Origin: Chondromyces crocatus
GTDB lineage: Bacteria; Myxococcota_A; Polyangia; Polyangiales; Polyangiaceae
Assembly (NCBI RefSeq): GCF_001189295.1
Contig: NZ_CP012159.1
Span: 4,604,525-4,668,524, forward strand
Direction: 5' to 3'
DNA length: 64,000 bases
Positions 53,211 through 62,328 of this stretch are shown one piece after another. Position 1 is the first letter of the stretch. The number at the start of each line of letters is the position of its first letter. The notes beneath the pieces were generated by a model. That model did not search any database. It was not told the origin of the DNA and was given only the letters and a program-made list of their open reading frames with translations. The translations under genes and the position numbers were made by a program.

Positions 53211-53818
53211 CGATTGGTCTCCTCGTCGTCGGGGGACGCCTTGCGGCGTCGTTCTCTCTTCATCGTGGCGGCACGTGCTGGCCGTGCCCGGGCGGACGCC
53301 GACCCCCGCGCTGCTGGCGCCGCCGAGGCCGCCAGCGCGCGCATCGGATCCCGGAGCTTCGCCAGCAAGCGCGTCAGCGTCGTCAGCTCCGCCGGCGCCA
53401 GCGCCGAGAACAGCTTCGCGATCCGTGTCGCATGCCGCCGCTCCGCATCGCGGAACGCCCGCTGCCCCTTCGGCGTCATGTGCACCCGCCACGCGCGCCG
53501 ATCGTTCGGATCCGCCCGCCGCTCCACCAGCCCATCGCGCGCCGCCCGGTCCACGAGCCCCGTCAGATTGCCCGCGGTCACCAGCATGCTTCGCGACAGC
53601 GCGGCCAGCGTCTGCCCGTCCTCCCGGCTCAGGTTCGCCAGGAGGTCGAAGCGCGGCATCGTCATCTCGTGCTCCAGATCCACCCGGATCGCCGCGAGCG
53701 CGCGCTTGTGGACCGCCAGGATCCGCACCCATGCCGCGATCGCCGCCTGCTCGCGCAGCGCGTCTTCTGCCTTCGCCGGAGGGGAGACCGGCCTGCGCGC
53801 CGGAGCGCCTCGCCTCAC
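53207..53818 (-). CDS. MarR-family transcriptional regulator
   Basis: A 203-residue MarR-type winged helix-turn-helix protein. Core residues about 40-150 show the recognition unit SRSMLVTAGNLTGLVDRAARDGLVERRADPNDRRAWRVHMTPKG, including the wing with DRR. N- and C-terminal extensions are Ala/Arg-rich and probably disordered. It starts at a GTG (53818). MarR proteins bind palindromic operators and are released by small phenolic or CoA-type ligands; being inside the operon, it likely regulates the operon itself. Confidence 0.92.
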   Translation of the reverse strand: MRRGAPARRPVSPPAKAEDALREQAAIAAWVRILAVHKRALAAIRVDLEHEMTMPRFDLLANLSREDGQTLAALSRSMLVTAGNLTGLVDRAARDGLVERRADPNDRRAWRVHMTPKGQRAFRDAERRHATRIAKLFSALAPAELTTLTRLLAKLRDPMRALAASAAPAARGSASARARPARAATMKRERRRKASPDDEETNR

Positions 53819-54240
53819 GTCGTCTCCGGGCCGGCCTCGTCGTCGAGGGACGCGACGGCTTCGATCTCCACCACCGCCTCGCGCTCCACCAGCCCCGCCA
53901 CCCCGAGCAGCGCCATCGCCGGGAAGTGCCGCCCGAAGCGCTCCTTCCAGGCCGCGCCCACCTCGCGCAACCCGCTCCGGTACGCGTCGAGATCGGTCAC
54001 GTACACCGTCATCCGCGCCACGTCCTCCGGCTTCCCGCCGGCCGCGCGCACCACCGCGAGCACGTTGTCGAGCGCTTGCGCGAACTGCCCTGGCAGATCC
54101 TTCGCCACGAACTCGCCCTGCGCGTTCCAGCCCACCTGGCCGGACACGTGGAGCGTCCGCCCGCGCGTCACCACCCCGTTCACATACCCCTTCGGCCTGG
54201 GCCAGCCCTCGGGCTGAACGAACGTCAATCGGCTGCTCAT
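53815..54240 (-). CDS. RidA-like protein lacking the catalytic arginine
   Basis: A 141-residue YjgF/YER057c/UK114 (Rid) family protein. The trimer-forming pattern is clear (GYVNGVVTRGRTLHVSGQVGW, DNVLAVVRAAGGKPEDVARMTVYVTD, EREAVVEIEAVASL). The position of the Arg that RidA uses to deaminate enamines and imines (Arg105 in E. coli) is Met109 here (FPAMA), so simple imine deaminase activity is unlikely. It is four-base overlapped with the SDR upstream and MarR downstream, an operon position that suggests hydrolysis or isomerisation of a ring-derived intermediate. Confidence 0.9.
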   Translation of the reverse strand: MSSRLTFVQPEGWPRPKGYVNGVVTRGRTLHVSGQVGWNAQGEFVAKDLPGQFAQALDNVLAVVRAAGGKPEDVARMTVYVTDLDAYRSGLREVGAAWKERFGRHFPAMALLGVAGLVEREAVVEIEAVASLDDEAGPETT

Positions 54241-54998
54241 GTCATCACCTGTCCGCCGTCGATGGGAATCGCCTGACCGTGGATGCTGCGCGCCTCGTGC
54301 GAGCAGAGCATCGCCACCATCGCCGCCACCTCGTCGGGCTGCACCATCCGGCGCTGCGGCGACATCGAGGTCAGCGCCTTCCGCGCCTCTTCGCGTGAGC
54401 GGCCCGTCTTCTGCTCGATGCGCGTCACCGCCTCGTCCGACATCCGGGTCTCCACCCAGCCCGGGCAGAGGCAGTTGATGGTCACCGGCGTGCGCGCGAT
54501 CTCCAGTGCAATCGCCTTGCTCATTCCGATGATCGCGTGCTTCGACGCGCAGTAGCCGCTCGAATACGCATACCCGGTGAGCCCCGCATTGGAGACCACA
54601 TTCACCACCCGTCCCCAGCCACGTGCGATCATCGGCGGGATCAGCGCCTGGCACAGCGCGAATGCCCCCGTCACGTTGACCGCGAACATCCGGTCCCACG
54701 CCTCGTCCGGCGTTTCCTGGAATGGCGCGCTCTCCGCGATTCCCGCGTTGTTCACCAGGATGTCGACGTGCCCGAGCTGCTCCAGCACCCGCGGCACCGC
54801 CGCCCGGATCGCCGCCCGATCTCCCACATCGAGCTGGACGGGGATCCCCTTCACCGCCTCGCTCACCTCGGCGAGTTCCGACACCGTGCGCCCGGCGACT
54901 GCCACCCGCGCTCCCTCGCGCGCGAGCCACTCGGCGACGGCCCGACCGATGCCACGACCGCCGCCCGTCACCAGCGCCGTCTTGCCCTCGATCGACAT
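54237..54998 (-). CDS. Short-chain dehydrogenase/reductase, first gene of the catabolic operon
   Basis: A 253-residue classical SDR and the promoter-proximal gene of the seven-gene operon. The cofactor motif TGGGRGIG is near residues 11-18, NNAG near 88, and the catalytic Ser/Tyr/Lys are in NAGLTGYAYSSGYCASKHA. The sequence resembles 3-hydroxyacyl-CoA or 3-oxoacyl reductases, fitting a CoA-thioester beta-oxidation-like pathway. Length is normal. It is preceded by a short divergent-type promoter region containing the palindrome at 55013. Confidence 0.92.
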   Translation of the reverse strand: MSIEGKTALVTGGGRGIGRAVAEWLAREGARVAVAGRTVSELAEVSEAVKGIPVQLDVGDRAAIRAAVPRVLEQLGHVDILVNNAGIAESAPFQETPDEAWDRMFAVNVTGAFALCQALIPPMIARGWGRVVNVVSNAGLTGYAYSSGYCASKHAIIGMSKAIALEIARTPVTINCLCPGWVETRMSDEAVTRIEQKTGRSREEARKALTSMSPQRRMVQPDEVAAMVAMLCSHEARSIHGQAIPIDGGQVMT

Positions 54999-55012
54999 GC
55001 AACGGCTCTAAA

Positions 55013-55026
55013 TCATTGATATATGA
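55013..55026. promoter_or_regulatory. Candidate MarR operator upstream of the catabolic operon
   Basis: TCATTGATATATGA, an imperfect inverted repeat with perfect TCAT/ATGA arms, lies 15 bp upstream of the first gene's start in an AT-rich patch. MarR proteins bind such palindromes overlapping promoters. Assignment is by position and symmetry only. Confidence 0.4.
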
Positions 55027-55279
55027 AGCTCAAGGGGAATCGGAGACGGCACGGGGCGCGTGACCGCGAAGGCAGCCTGCCCGCATGACCGGAACGCAGG
55101 CGCATTGCGTCAACATCGTCCCGGGCTCGCGCACCGAGCTGCGTTCTGGTCGCGCTGCGTCATTGCGACGACCCGACCTCGTCCAGGGCGGCGAACAGGC
55201 CACCACGACGGAATGACTTGTGGGGGGACCCCTTCACGGATGGTTGCCTGCGCCGTCGCTCGAAGCGCATCATGCGGCG

Positions 55280-57292
55280 ATGCGTCGTCTTTGCGTGGTC
55301 ACCCTCGTCGCGGCCAGCGCCGCGCTCACTGGCTGCGTCAGCGCCGAGGCCGACACCACCGCCCATGCGCTGTGGACTGCGACCGAATCGCTCCAGGCAC
55401 TCGGCGGCGAACGCTTCTTCGACGCGCCCTGGCCCAGCGATCTCCGCCTCCAGGACGGCTCGCCCTACATCGACGGTTACTACAACCCCCACGACCAGCC
55501 GCTCCTCCGCGAATACATCGGCGCCATGCGCGGCGCCCTCCGCGGCTTCTCTCCCGCCTCGGCCGGCTACCTCCGCTTCGACGCTCCCATCGACCCCGCG
55601 ACGCTCCCCACCGATCCCATCGCGGCGCAGGCAGCCACCTCCTCCGTCCAGCTCCTCGACGTCGATCCCGCGTCCCCCGAGCATGGGCAGCGCCGCGCCA
55701 TCTCCCTCCACTGGCGCGAGGCCCGCGGCGTCTACTGGCTCCCGAACACCCTCGCCTTCATGCCCGCCTTCGGCGCGCCCCTTCGCCCCCACACCCGCTA
55801 CGCCCTCGTGGTCACCGACGACGTGCGTGCTGCGGATGGCGGTCTCGTCGGCGCCAGCGACGAACTCCGCCAGGCCCTCGGCGTCGACCCCCCCAGCGCC
55901 GCCCTCCGCCCGGTGAACGAAGCCCTCGCTCCCTCGATCGACGCCATCGAGCAGAGCGGCATCCCGCGCGACCGCATCGCCCACCTCACCGTCTTCACCA
56001 CCGACGACCCCACCGCCGAGATGTTCGCCCTGCGCGACCACCTCGTCGCGAACGTCCCTGCGCCGCGCCTGCGCCCCTCCTCGTGGAACCTCGCCACCGA
56101 GACCGACACCTTCGTCGAGTACATCGGCCAGTACGGCCCCTCGCCGAACTACCAGTTCGGTCGCTCCCCCTTCACCAGCTTCGGTGACGGCGGCGCCTTC
56201 CGCTTCGAGGACGGCGTGCCCCAGGTCGAGGGCCTCTACGACCTCCGCTTCTCGCTGACCGTACCCAGCGACGCGAACTGCCCCATGCCCTCCGAGGGCT
56301 ACCCCATCGTGCTCTACGCCCACGGCACCGGCGGCAACTACAAGTCCTTCATCCGGGATGGCACCGCCGCGTCCCTCGCCGCGCAGTGCCTCGCCACGAT
56401 GGGCGTCGACCAGATCTTCCACGGCACCCGCTGGGGCGCGCCGAAGAACCCTGGCGACACCGCCTTCCTGTTCTTCAACTTCATGAACGTCACCGCCGCG
56501 CGCGCCAACCCGCGCCAGTCGGCCCTCGACGAGGTGCAGCGCGCCCGCCTCTTCTCCGAGACCCGCGCCACCGTCCCCGCCAGCGTCTCCGTCAACGGCA
56601 AGGAGATCCACTTCGACCCGGCCCGCGTGCTCTTCTTCGGCCACTCCCAGGGCGGCCTCAACGGCCCGCTCCTCCTCGCCGCCGACGACGCCGTGCGCGG
56701 CGCCGTCCTCTCCGGCTCCTCTGCCCAGATGGCGATCACCCTCCTGGAAAAGACCGAGCCCACCCCCAGCGTCGCCGGCGCCGTGAAGACCCTGTTCCTC
56801 GGCCTCAGCGGTGAAGACGGCGCCGAGCTGAACGAGTTCCACCCCGCCATCTCCCTCGCGCAGAGCATCGTCGACGTCGTCGACCCCATCCATTACGCCC
56901 CCGCGATCGTCCTCGAACCGCGCCCGGGCTTCGCCCCGAAGAGCATCTACATGACCGAAGGCGTGAACCCCGACGGCGTGGGCGACAGCTACGCCCCGCC
57001 GCGCGGCATCGAGGTCCACGCCATCGCCATGGGCCTCCCCCTCCAGTCCCCAGGCCAGCGCCTCCCGCCGGACGGCCGCTGGGTCGGCCCTGCGCCCGTG
57101 ACCATCCCCGACGGCGGCCTCTCCGGCAACCTCGCCAACACCACCGCCTCCGGCGTGCTCGCCCAGTGGCCCGTCCCCGAAGGCAGCGACGGACACTTCG
57201 TGATCTTCCGCGTCCCCGAGGCCCGCCGCCAGGCCGCCGGCTTCCTCCGCCACCTCGCCGACGAGCCCGTGGGCCGCATCCCGCTGCCCTGA
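55280..57292 (+). CDS. Alpha/beta-hydrolase-type lipoprotein
   Basis: A 670-residue exported protein. The ATG at 55280 gives a signal with lipobox AALTGC. The hydrolase core lies in the middle: PIVLYAHGTGGNYKSF (oxyanion loop), then RVLFFGHSQGGLNGPLLLAADD with the nucleophile elbow GHSQGG, near residue 458. The acid and His are not assigned with certainty. The N-terminal 330 residues form a Big/Ig-like region (FDAPIDPATLPTDPI) common in myxobacterial secreted hydrolases. Substrate unknown, likely a lipid or ester. Confidence 0.8.
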   Translation: MRRLCVVTLVAASAALTGCVSAEADTTAHALWTATESLQALGGERFFDAPWPSDLRLQDGSPYIDGYYNPHDQPLLREYIGAMRGALRGFSPASAGYLRFDAPIDPATLPTDPIAAQAATSSVQLLDVDPASPEHGQRRAISLHWREARGVYWLPNTLAFMPAFGAPLRPHTRYALVVTDDVRAADGGLVGASDELRQALGVDPPSAALRPVNEALAPSIDAIEQSGIPRDRIAHLTVFTTDDPTAEMFALRDHLVANVPAPRLRPSSWNLATETDTFVEYIGQYGPSPNYQFGRSPFTSFGDGGAFRFEDGVPQVEGLYDLRFSLTVPSDANCPMPSEGYPIVLYAHGTGGNYKSFIRDGTAASLAAQCLATMGVDQIFHGTRWGAPKNPGDTAFLFFNFMNVTAARANPRQSALDEVQRARLFSETRATVPASVSVNGKEIHFDPARVLFFGHSQGGLNGPLLLAADDAVRGAVLSGSSAQMAITLLEKTEPTPSVAGAVKTLFLGLSGEDGAELNEFHPAISLAQSIVDVVDPIHYAPAIVLEPRPGFAPKSIYMTEGVNPDGVGDSYAPPRGIEVHAIAMGLPLQSPGQRLPPDGRWVGPAPVTIPDGGLSGNLANTTASGVLAQWPVPEGSDGHFVIFRVPEARRQAAGFLRHLADEPVGRIPLP

Positions 57293-57320
57293 GCGTCATG
57301 CCCACCGTGACCCGAGCCGC

Positions 57321-58136
57321 ATGAGCCACTCCCCCAGCGCACCGTCCTCCGCCGCCGCAGGCACGCCAGGCCCCGCCGCAGGCATGCCGAACCCCGAGCC
57401 CCAGGCGCTCCACGCGCGCGTGACGGCCCTGCTCGCGAGCCCCGCCATCACCGAGCGGCGCCCGCCCGCCGAGGAGCCCTGGCCCCTCCCGGGCCCCGAG
57501 CCGCTGGATCTCGCCGCCCTCTACGCCGTGACCGACGGCCTCGTCCTCGCCGACGGCGCGACCCTCCTCCGCCGCGGCGAGCTCGCGCGTGCCACCGACT
57601 GGCTGAAGCAAGACCGCTCCCTCGACTGGCCCGAAGGCCTCGTCGTCCTCGGCGAGCACCAGGAACTCGTCGTCGTCCTCGACCTCGACCCCACCGGCGC
57701 GCGCGCCGGCGGCGGCATCCTGGAAGCTCCCCACGACGGCCTCTCGACCTTCCAGCGCCTCGACCGGAGCGCCCTCGGCTACCTGGAGCGTCACGCCGGC
57801 GTCGGCCCTGGCGATCCAGGCCCCGAGCAGCGCCTCGCCGACGCCATCGCGCGTCGTGACGTCGCCGCCCTTCACGAAGCCCTCGCCCTGCCGCTCTACC
57901 CCGGCGCCGAGCGCAACGCCGCCCTCGGCGCGCTGACGCTGGGCAGCCTCCTCGCCGCCGCGGGTGACGACGCTGGCGCCCTAAAGGCCTTCGAGCGCTC
58001 CGTCGCCGCCCGCGTGCGCGCCGCTCGCCGAGGCGCGGGGGCCCTGGAGCGCGCCGCCGCCCTCCGCGCGTGCGTCGCCGCAGCCCGAGAAGCCGGCGCC
58101 ACCACCCTCGCAGAGCAGCTCGCCCAGCAGCGCTGA
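57321..58136 (+). CDS. Unrecognised protein, possibly SMI1/KNR4-like
   Basis: A 271-residue cytoplasmic-looking protein. The N-terminal 35 residues are Pro/Ala-rich. Residues about 55-150 have a mixed beta pattern (LAALYAVTDGLVLADGATLLRRGELARATDWL, EGLVVLGEHQELVVVLDLDP) that is reminiscent of SMI1/KNR4 domains, which occur in immunity proteins of contact-dependent toxins, but the resemblance is weak. The remainder is helical with Ala/Arg-rich TPR-like pairs. It follows the lipoprotein gene by 28 bp. Confidence 0.55.
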   Translation: MSHSPSAPSSAAAGTPGPAAGMPNPEPQALHARVTALLASPAITERRPPAEEPWPLPGPEPLDLAALYAVTDGLVLADGATLLRRGELARATDWLKQDRSLDWPEGLVVLGEHQELVVVLDLDPTGARAGGGILEAPHDGLSTFQRLDRSALGYLERHAGVGPGDPGPEQRLADAIARRDVAALHEALALPLYPGAERNAALGALTLGSLLAAAGDDAGALKAFERSVAARVRAARRGAGALERAAALRACVAAAREAGATTLAEQLAQQR

Positions 58137-58360
58137 AGCCGCCGTACCAGGAGGCCCGTCGCGGGCCCGTTGCGTCTCGTGACGTTCGGCACGGGGCCAT
58201 CGCGGAGGTCACGACGGTGGCCCCACCATTCCGTCCTGCATGCTGGATGCTATTTCAAAGTCACTGAATGAACTGACGCTGTTCGGCGTACATCTGGCGA
58301 CATCGGGGGAGATGTAGATGTCGTTGGAACACTCGATTCGGTGAAGTGTCTTACGGAGTA

Positions 58361-58850
58361 CGCGAAGGATCTTCGCGTCGACGTGAAGATCCTTCGTGTC
58401 CACAGAAAGGAGCGTTCGCGTCGACACGAAGGATCTTCGTGTCCACGGAAAGGATCTTCGTGCGACGCGAAGAAAGTTCGTGTCCACGGAAAGGATCTTC
58501 GTGTCCACGGAAAGGATCTTCGTGTCCACGGAAAGGATCTTCGTGTCCACGGAAAGGATCTTCGTGTCCACGGAAAGGATCTTCGTGCGACGCGAAGGAA
58601 GTTCGTGTCCACGGAAAGGATCTTCGTGTCCACGGAAAGGATCTTCGTGCGACGCGAAGGAAGTTCGTGTCGACGCGAAGGATCTTCGTGTCCACGGAAA
58701 GGATCTTCGCGTGACGCGAAGGAAGTTCGTGTCGACGCGAAGGATCTTCGTGTCCACGGAAAGGATCTTCGCGTGACGCGAAGGAAGTTCGTGTCGACGT
58801 GAAGGATCTTCGTGTCCGCAGAAAAGGAGGTTCGCGTGACACGAACGCAC
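58361..58850. repeat. Tandem array, about 23 units of 21 bp
   Basis: Roughly 23 units of 21 bp follow the consensus AAGGATCTTCGTGTCCACGG plus A, with two alternative forms (ending GTGCGACGCG and AGGAAGTTCGTGTCGACGCG) that alternate in the second half, so the array has a higher-order order. No spacers are present, hence not CRISPR. Both strands read open in several frames because 21 is a multiple of three and the unit lacks stops, but none has coding context. The region 58137-59133 holds no gene: before the array lies a short non-repetitive leader, after it 280 bp containing the AT-richer CTCCTCACATCGTATGAAGT. Confidence 0.95.
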
Positions 58851-59133
58851 TTCCCGTGAACATGACCCTCCTCCTCACATCGTATGAAGTGATTTTGAGT
58901 CTTCGCGAAGCCTCTTTGGCACCTCACGAGGCGCCTCGACGTGCTCGTGAAGGCACGCGGATATGGCAGTACGGGAAGTCGCGCACGCGTGAGCGCGACG
59001 CGCGGAACCTGGCAGCGACTTCATGTCTGCGCAGTCACCGTCGACGTGAACGACAGGATCGCCTGCGTGGTCACCGAGGTCATGCTCGTGACACCCCCCG
59101 TGGTTCCCGTGGACGGGATCGAGCCGTACCAGG

Positions 59134-62100
59134 CTACAGGCGCGTCGTCGGCCACAGGTACACCAGGCCCACCGGGGTGAGGCGGGTGAGGCTCACCTCG
59201 TAGAGGCCTTCGAGGTCGGCGGGCTCGCGTTCGATCTCGTCTTCGATGCGCTCGAGGCGTCGCTTCATGTCGGCGCGTTCGCTCTCGAGCTGCTCGTATT
59301 GACGGGTGAGCGAGTCGCCGTCGAGCTGGAAGAAGAGGTCGAGCTGGTGGCCGAGCTGTCGCTGAATCGCCTCCCGCTGGTCTCGGAGAAGCTGTCGGAG
59401 CTCGTCGGCTTCTCTGGCGCCGCGCGCCTGGAGGCGCTGCGTGGCTGCCTGGGCGCGGGCGCTGGCCTCGCGGTGTACATGGGGCCAGAGGGTGGCGAAG
59501 TCCTTGGCGGCGCCCTTCGCGAGCTGGCTCGTGAGGGCTTCGGGCGCGGGGGGCAAGCTGGTGGTGCGGGTCAGAAGGCGCAGAAGGCGCTCGACGGCGC
59601 GACGATCCTCGTCCGTGGTGCTGGGGACGAGGTGGTCGCCGTCCCGCGTCTCCCGGAAGGGGGCGGCGACGGCGACACGCTCGTCGTGGAGGCGGGTGTC
59701 GCCAGGGCCGAAGAGGGAGAAACGACCGAAGGCGATGACGCGCGGTTCGTCGGAGCCATCGTCAGGGACGAGGGTGACGCGGGAGAGATCGTGAGCGCTG
59801 GAGCCCTGGGCGAGAAAGCGGCCGAGGATGCGCTGGACGAAGGGATGGTGGAGATGGAGGTGGACGCGCCCGTCGTCCATGCGGGAGAGGGCTTCGAACA
59901 CGACGGGCCGGGGCAGGCACTCACGCCACGCGCTCTCGGCTTCGCCACGGCGGCGCGGGCGACGAAGGCTGTCGAGGAGGGGGTCGAAGCTCGCCGGCAA
60001 GGTGGGGAGCGCGTAGACGGCCTCGCCTTCGCGTTCGTCGTCGAGGGGGGTGAGGGGCGGAGCGCCGGAGAGTTCGAGGCCGACATCGATGACGTCGCGG
60101 AGGCGCTCTCCACGGAAGGCGAAGGCTTCGCGGGCGTGTTCGAGGCTGCGACGGGCCTCGTCGATGTCGCGCTCGATGGTGGCGAGATCGGCGCGCTGCG
60201 TCTCCAGCTCGCGGCGCGTGGTCTCGGCGTGCTCGGGGTAGCGCTCGGCATCGTCGAGCGCGGCGGCGGTGGTGCGGTCGATGCCTCGGGAGAGGACGCG
60301 CTCCATGTGCGTCGTGACGACCTCGCTCAGGCTGCCCAGCTCGGCGCCGAGGGGGCCAGCGCTGCGGACGATCCTGTCCAGCACGGCGTCCTCGAAGCGC
60401 TCGGGTTGGACGAAATGGTGGCAGCGGACCTGCGGTGCGCGCTGACCGATGCGGTCGATGCGGCGGTTGCGCTGCTCCACGCGAGCAGGGCTCCACGGTA
60501 CATCGACGTGGAAGAGGTCCGCGCAGCGCTCCTGGAGGTCGAGCCCTTCGCGGCCGGCATCGGTGGCGATGAGGATGCGCACCGGGTGCTCGGCAGGGTC
60601 GCCGTTGAAGGCGCGCTGGACGTCAGCGCGGGCACCGTCGCGCATCCCGCTGTGAAAGACGGCGATGCGCTCGTCGCCGCGGTCCGTGCCCTCGACGGCT
60701 GCGCCGAGTGCGCGCTGCAGGTAGCGCAGCGTGTCGCCGTACTCGGTGCAGAGGATGACGCGGCGGTCGCTCCAGGTGCCGCGGGGGCGCTCGTTCGCGC
60801 TTCCGCTCACGCCCGGGAGCGCGACGGCCGCGCACTGCTCGGCGCGGATCCAGTGAAGCAGCGCGAGCACCTTCAGGTCGGGGCGATGGCGGTGCGCGCG
60901 GGAGAGGTCGAACATGCGCTGGCGGAGGTCTCGTGTGGGGCCCTCGGGGGGCCTCGGGGCGTCGGTGGCGACGGCGATGGCGGCCTCATGGGCTTCGAGA
61001 GCGCGGTGGAACGCCTCGATGCTGGAGAGAAGGCGTCTCTGGAGCTTGATGAAGACGCCCTGCCCACGACCTCGCTTCGGCCTCATGGAGTCGGCGTACT
61101 CGGCGAGGAGGCGTGCCAGCACGATCTCGGGGGCTTCGCTCTCGCCCAGCGAGACGTCGGCCACGCGCTTCTCCGCCGCGCCCGGGGTGGCCTCGATGTG
61201 CCGGGCATGGAAGGTGTCGCCTTCGCGCTGGAGGGCGATCCGGACCACGGTCCGGGCGGGGAAGCCGTCCTTGCCGGCGTGGTGGAGGTCGCTCTTCAAC
61301 CTGCGGACCAGCACCGCAGAGAGGGCCTTCGAGCCGGCCTCGATGGGAACGCCGCGCGTGAAGCGCCGAGGGTCGAGCATCGCCAGGAGGGCGCTGAAGC
61401 TGTTGGCGTGACCGTTGTGCGGTGTGGCCGAGAGGAAGAGGCGGTCGTCGAAGCGCGGGCCCAGCGCGTCACGGATCATGCGGGTGATGGGCGTGTCGAC
61501 GGCGTACTGGCTTGCCCAGGCGGGGGCGGCGATGTGGGCTTCGTCGAGGACGAGGAGGCCCTTCTTCGCGCGGCCGTCCAGGTGGGCGAGGAGCGGCTCG
61601 CGGACCTCGGGGCGGCGGAGGGTCTGGTAGGAGACGATGACGTGATCGTGCGTGCTCCACGGGTTGACGTCGACGCCGCGCTCCTGGCGGCACCGGGCGA
61701 CGAACGCGCGTCCCATGATCTCGAAGCGCTGGCCGAAGCGCCTCTCCATCTCCTTGCGCCAGTGGAGGCAGCGCGCGGCGGGGCAGACGACGAGCACGCC
61801 GGCGATGCGCTGGCGAAGCTCCAGCTCTTGCATGATCAGGCCGGCCTCGATGGTCTTTCCGAGGCCCGCGTCGTCGGCCAGGAGGAGGTTGGCGCGAGGG
61901 AGCGAGAGGGCCTTCGCGAGCGGCGTGAGCTGGTGGTCGAGGAGTTCGAGACCCAGGCGAAACGGGGCCTGGAAGAGATCGGCGCGGGTTGCCGTGACGA
62001 AGTTCCACGCAATGGCGTGGAAATACGCCGCGAAGTGGCGAGGTGAGTCGAGCGTGTCGATGGTGCCGAGTGTCTCGGCGTCGGACTGGACGTGGTGGGT

Positions 62101-62166
62101 GCCGAGCTCGATGAGGTGTTCGCGGGAGGCCAGCGCATCGAGAGGCGAGGGGGGCTGCGAGGACAT
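59134..62166 (-). CDS. SNF2-like helicase resembling DISARM DrmD
   Basis: A 1010-residue SF2 helicase. Motifs: Walker A DDAGLGKT at 98-105, DEAH at 208-211, SATPHNGH at 246-253, then the block SFSALLAMLDPRRFTRGV and VLVRRLKSDL, and domain 2 with TDAGREGLDLQ and RVEQRNRRIDRIGQ near residues 560-573. The combination ATPHNGH with FTRGV and RRLKSDL is characteristic of the DISARM helicase DrmD. A long helical C-terminal third (about 700-1010) contains coiled-coil-like segments. No other DISARM gene (drmA, drmB, drmC, drmMI) is in the window, so it is an orphan relative. It is the second gene after the HxH cupin-like gene. Confidence 0.85.
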   Translation of the reverse strand: MSSQPPSPLDALASREHLIELGTHHVQSDAETLGTIDTLDSPRHFAAYFHAIAWNFVTATRADLFQAPFRLGLELLDHQLTPLAKALSLPRANLLLADDAGLGKTIEAGLIMQELELRQRIAGVLVVCPAARCLHWRKEMERRFGQRFEIMGRAFVARCRQERGVDVNPWSTHDHVIVSYQTLRRPEVREPLLAHLDGRAKKGLLVLDEAHIAAPAWASQYAVDTPITRMIRDALGPRFDDRLFLSATPHNGHANSFSALLAMLDPRRFTRGVPIEAGSKALSAVLVRRLKSDLHHAGKDGFPARTVVRIALQREGDTFHARHIEATPGAAEKRVADVSLGESEAPEIVLARLLAEYADSMRPKRGRGQGVFIKLQRRLLSSIEAFHRALEAHEAAIAVATDAPRPPEGPTRDLRQRMFDLSRAHRHRPDLKVLALLHWIRAEQCAAVALPGVSGSANERPRGTWSDRRVILCTEYGDTLRYLQRALGAAVEGTDRGDERIAVFHSGMRDGARADVQRAFNGDPAEHPVRILIATDAGREGLDLQERCADLFHVDVPWSPARVEQRNRRIDRIGQRAPQVRCHHFVQPERFEDAVLDRIVRSAGPLGAELGSLSEVVTTHMERVLSRGIDRTTAAALDDAERYPEHAETTRRELETQRADLATIERDIDEARRSLEHAREAFAFRGERLRDVIDVGLELSGAPPLTPLDDEREGEAVYALPTLPASFDPLLDSLRRPRRRGEAESAWRECLPRPVVFEALSRMDDGRVHLHLHHPFVQRILGRFLAQGSSAHDLSRVTLVPDDGSDEPRVIAFGRFSLFGPGDTRLHDERVAVAAPFRETRDGDHLVPSTTDEDRRAVERLLRLLTRTTSLPPAPEALTSQLAKGAAKDFATLWPHVHREASARAQAATQRLQARGAREADELRQLLRDQREAIQRQLGHQLDLFFQLDGDSLTRQYEQLESERADMKRRLERIEDEIEREPADLEGLYEVSLTRLTPVGLVYLWPTTRL

Positions 62167-62328
62167 GGCAAACTCGGACGTCAGCGGACAGACCGGGGAT
62201 GTACTCCGCGTTCACGTCCAGGAGGCGTCGTCGCAGCATGCGCCCTCAGACCGGAGACCTCAACGCGCAGACGAACAGCCCGAGCCCCGTCCCTGCGAGC
62301 GCATCCGCCATGAGCCCGCCCACCGCGC

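Noticed and set aside
58209-58927. Long open frames on both strands across the 21-bp array
   Set aside because: They arise because the unit length is a multiple of three and the unit lacks stop codons; there is no plausible start, ribosome site or neighbour, and all frames are equally repetitive.
59299-62046. A 915-residue plus-strand frame opposite the DrmD-like helicase
   Set aside because: Antisense shadow rich in Glu/Gly/Ala with no domain.
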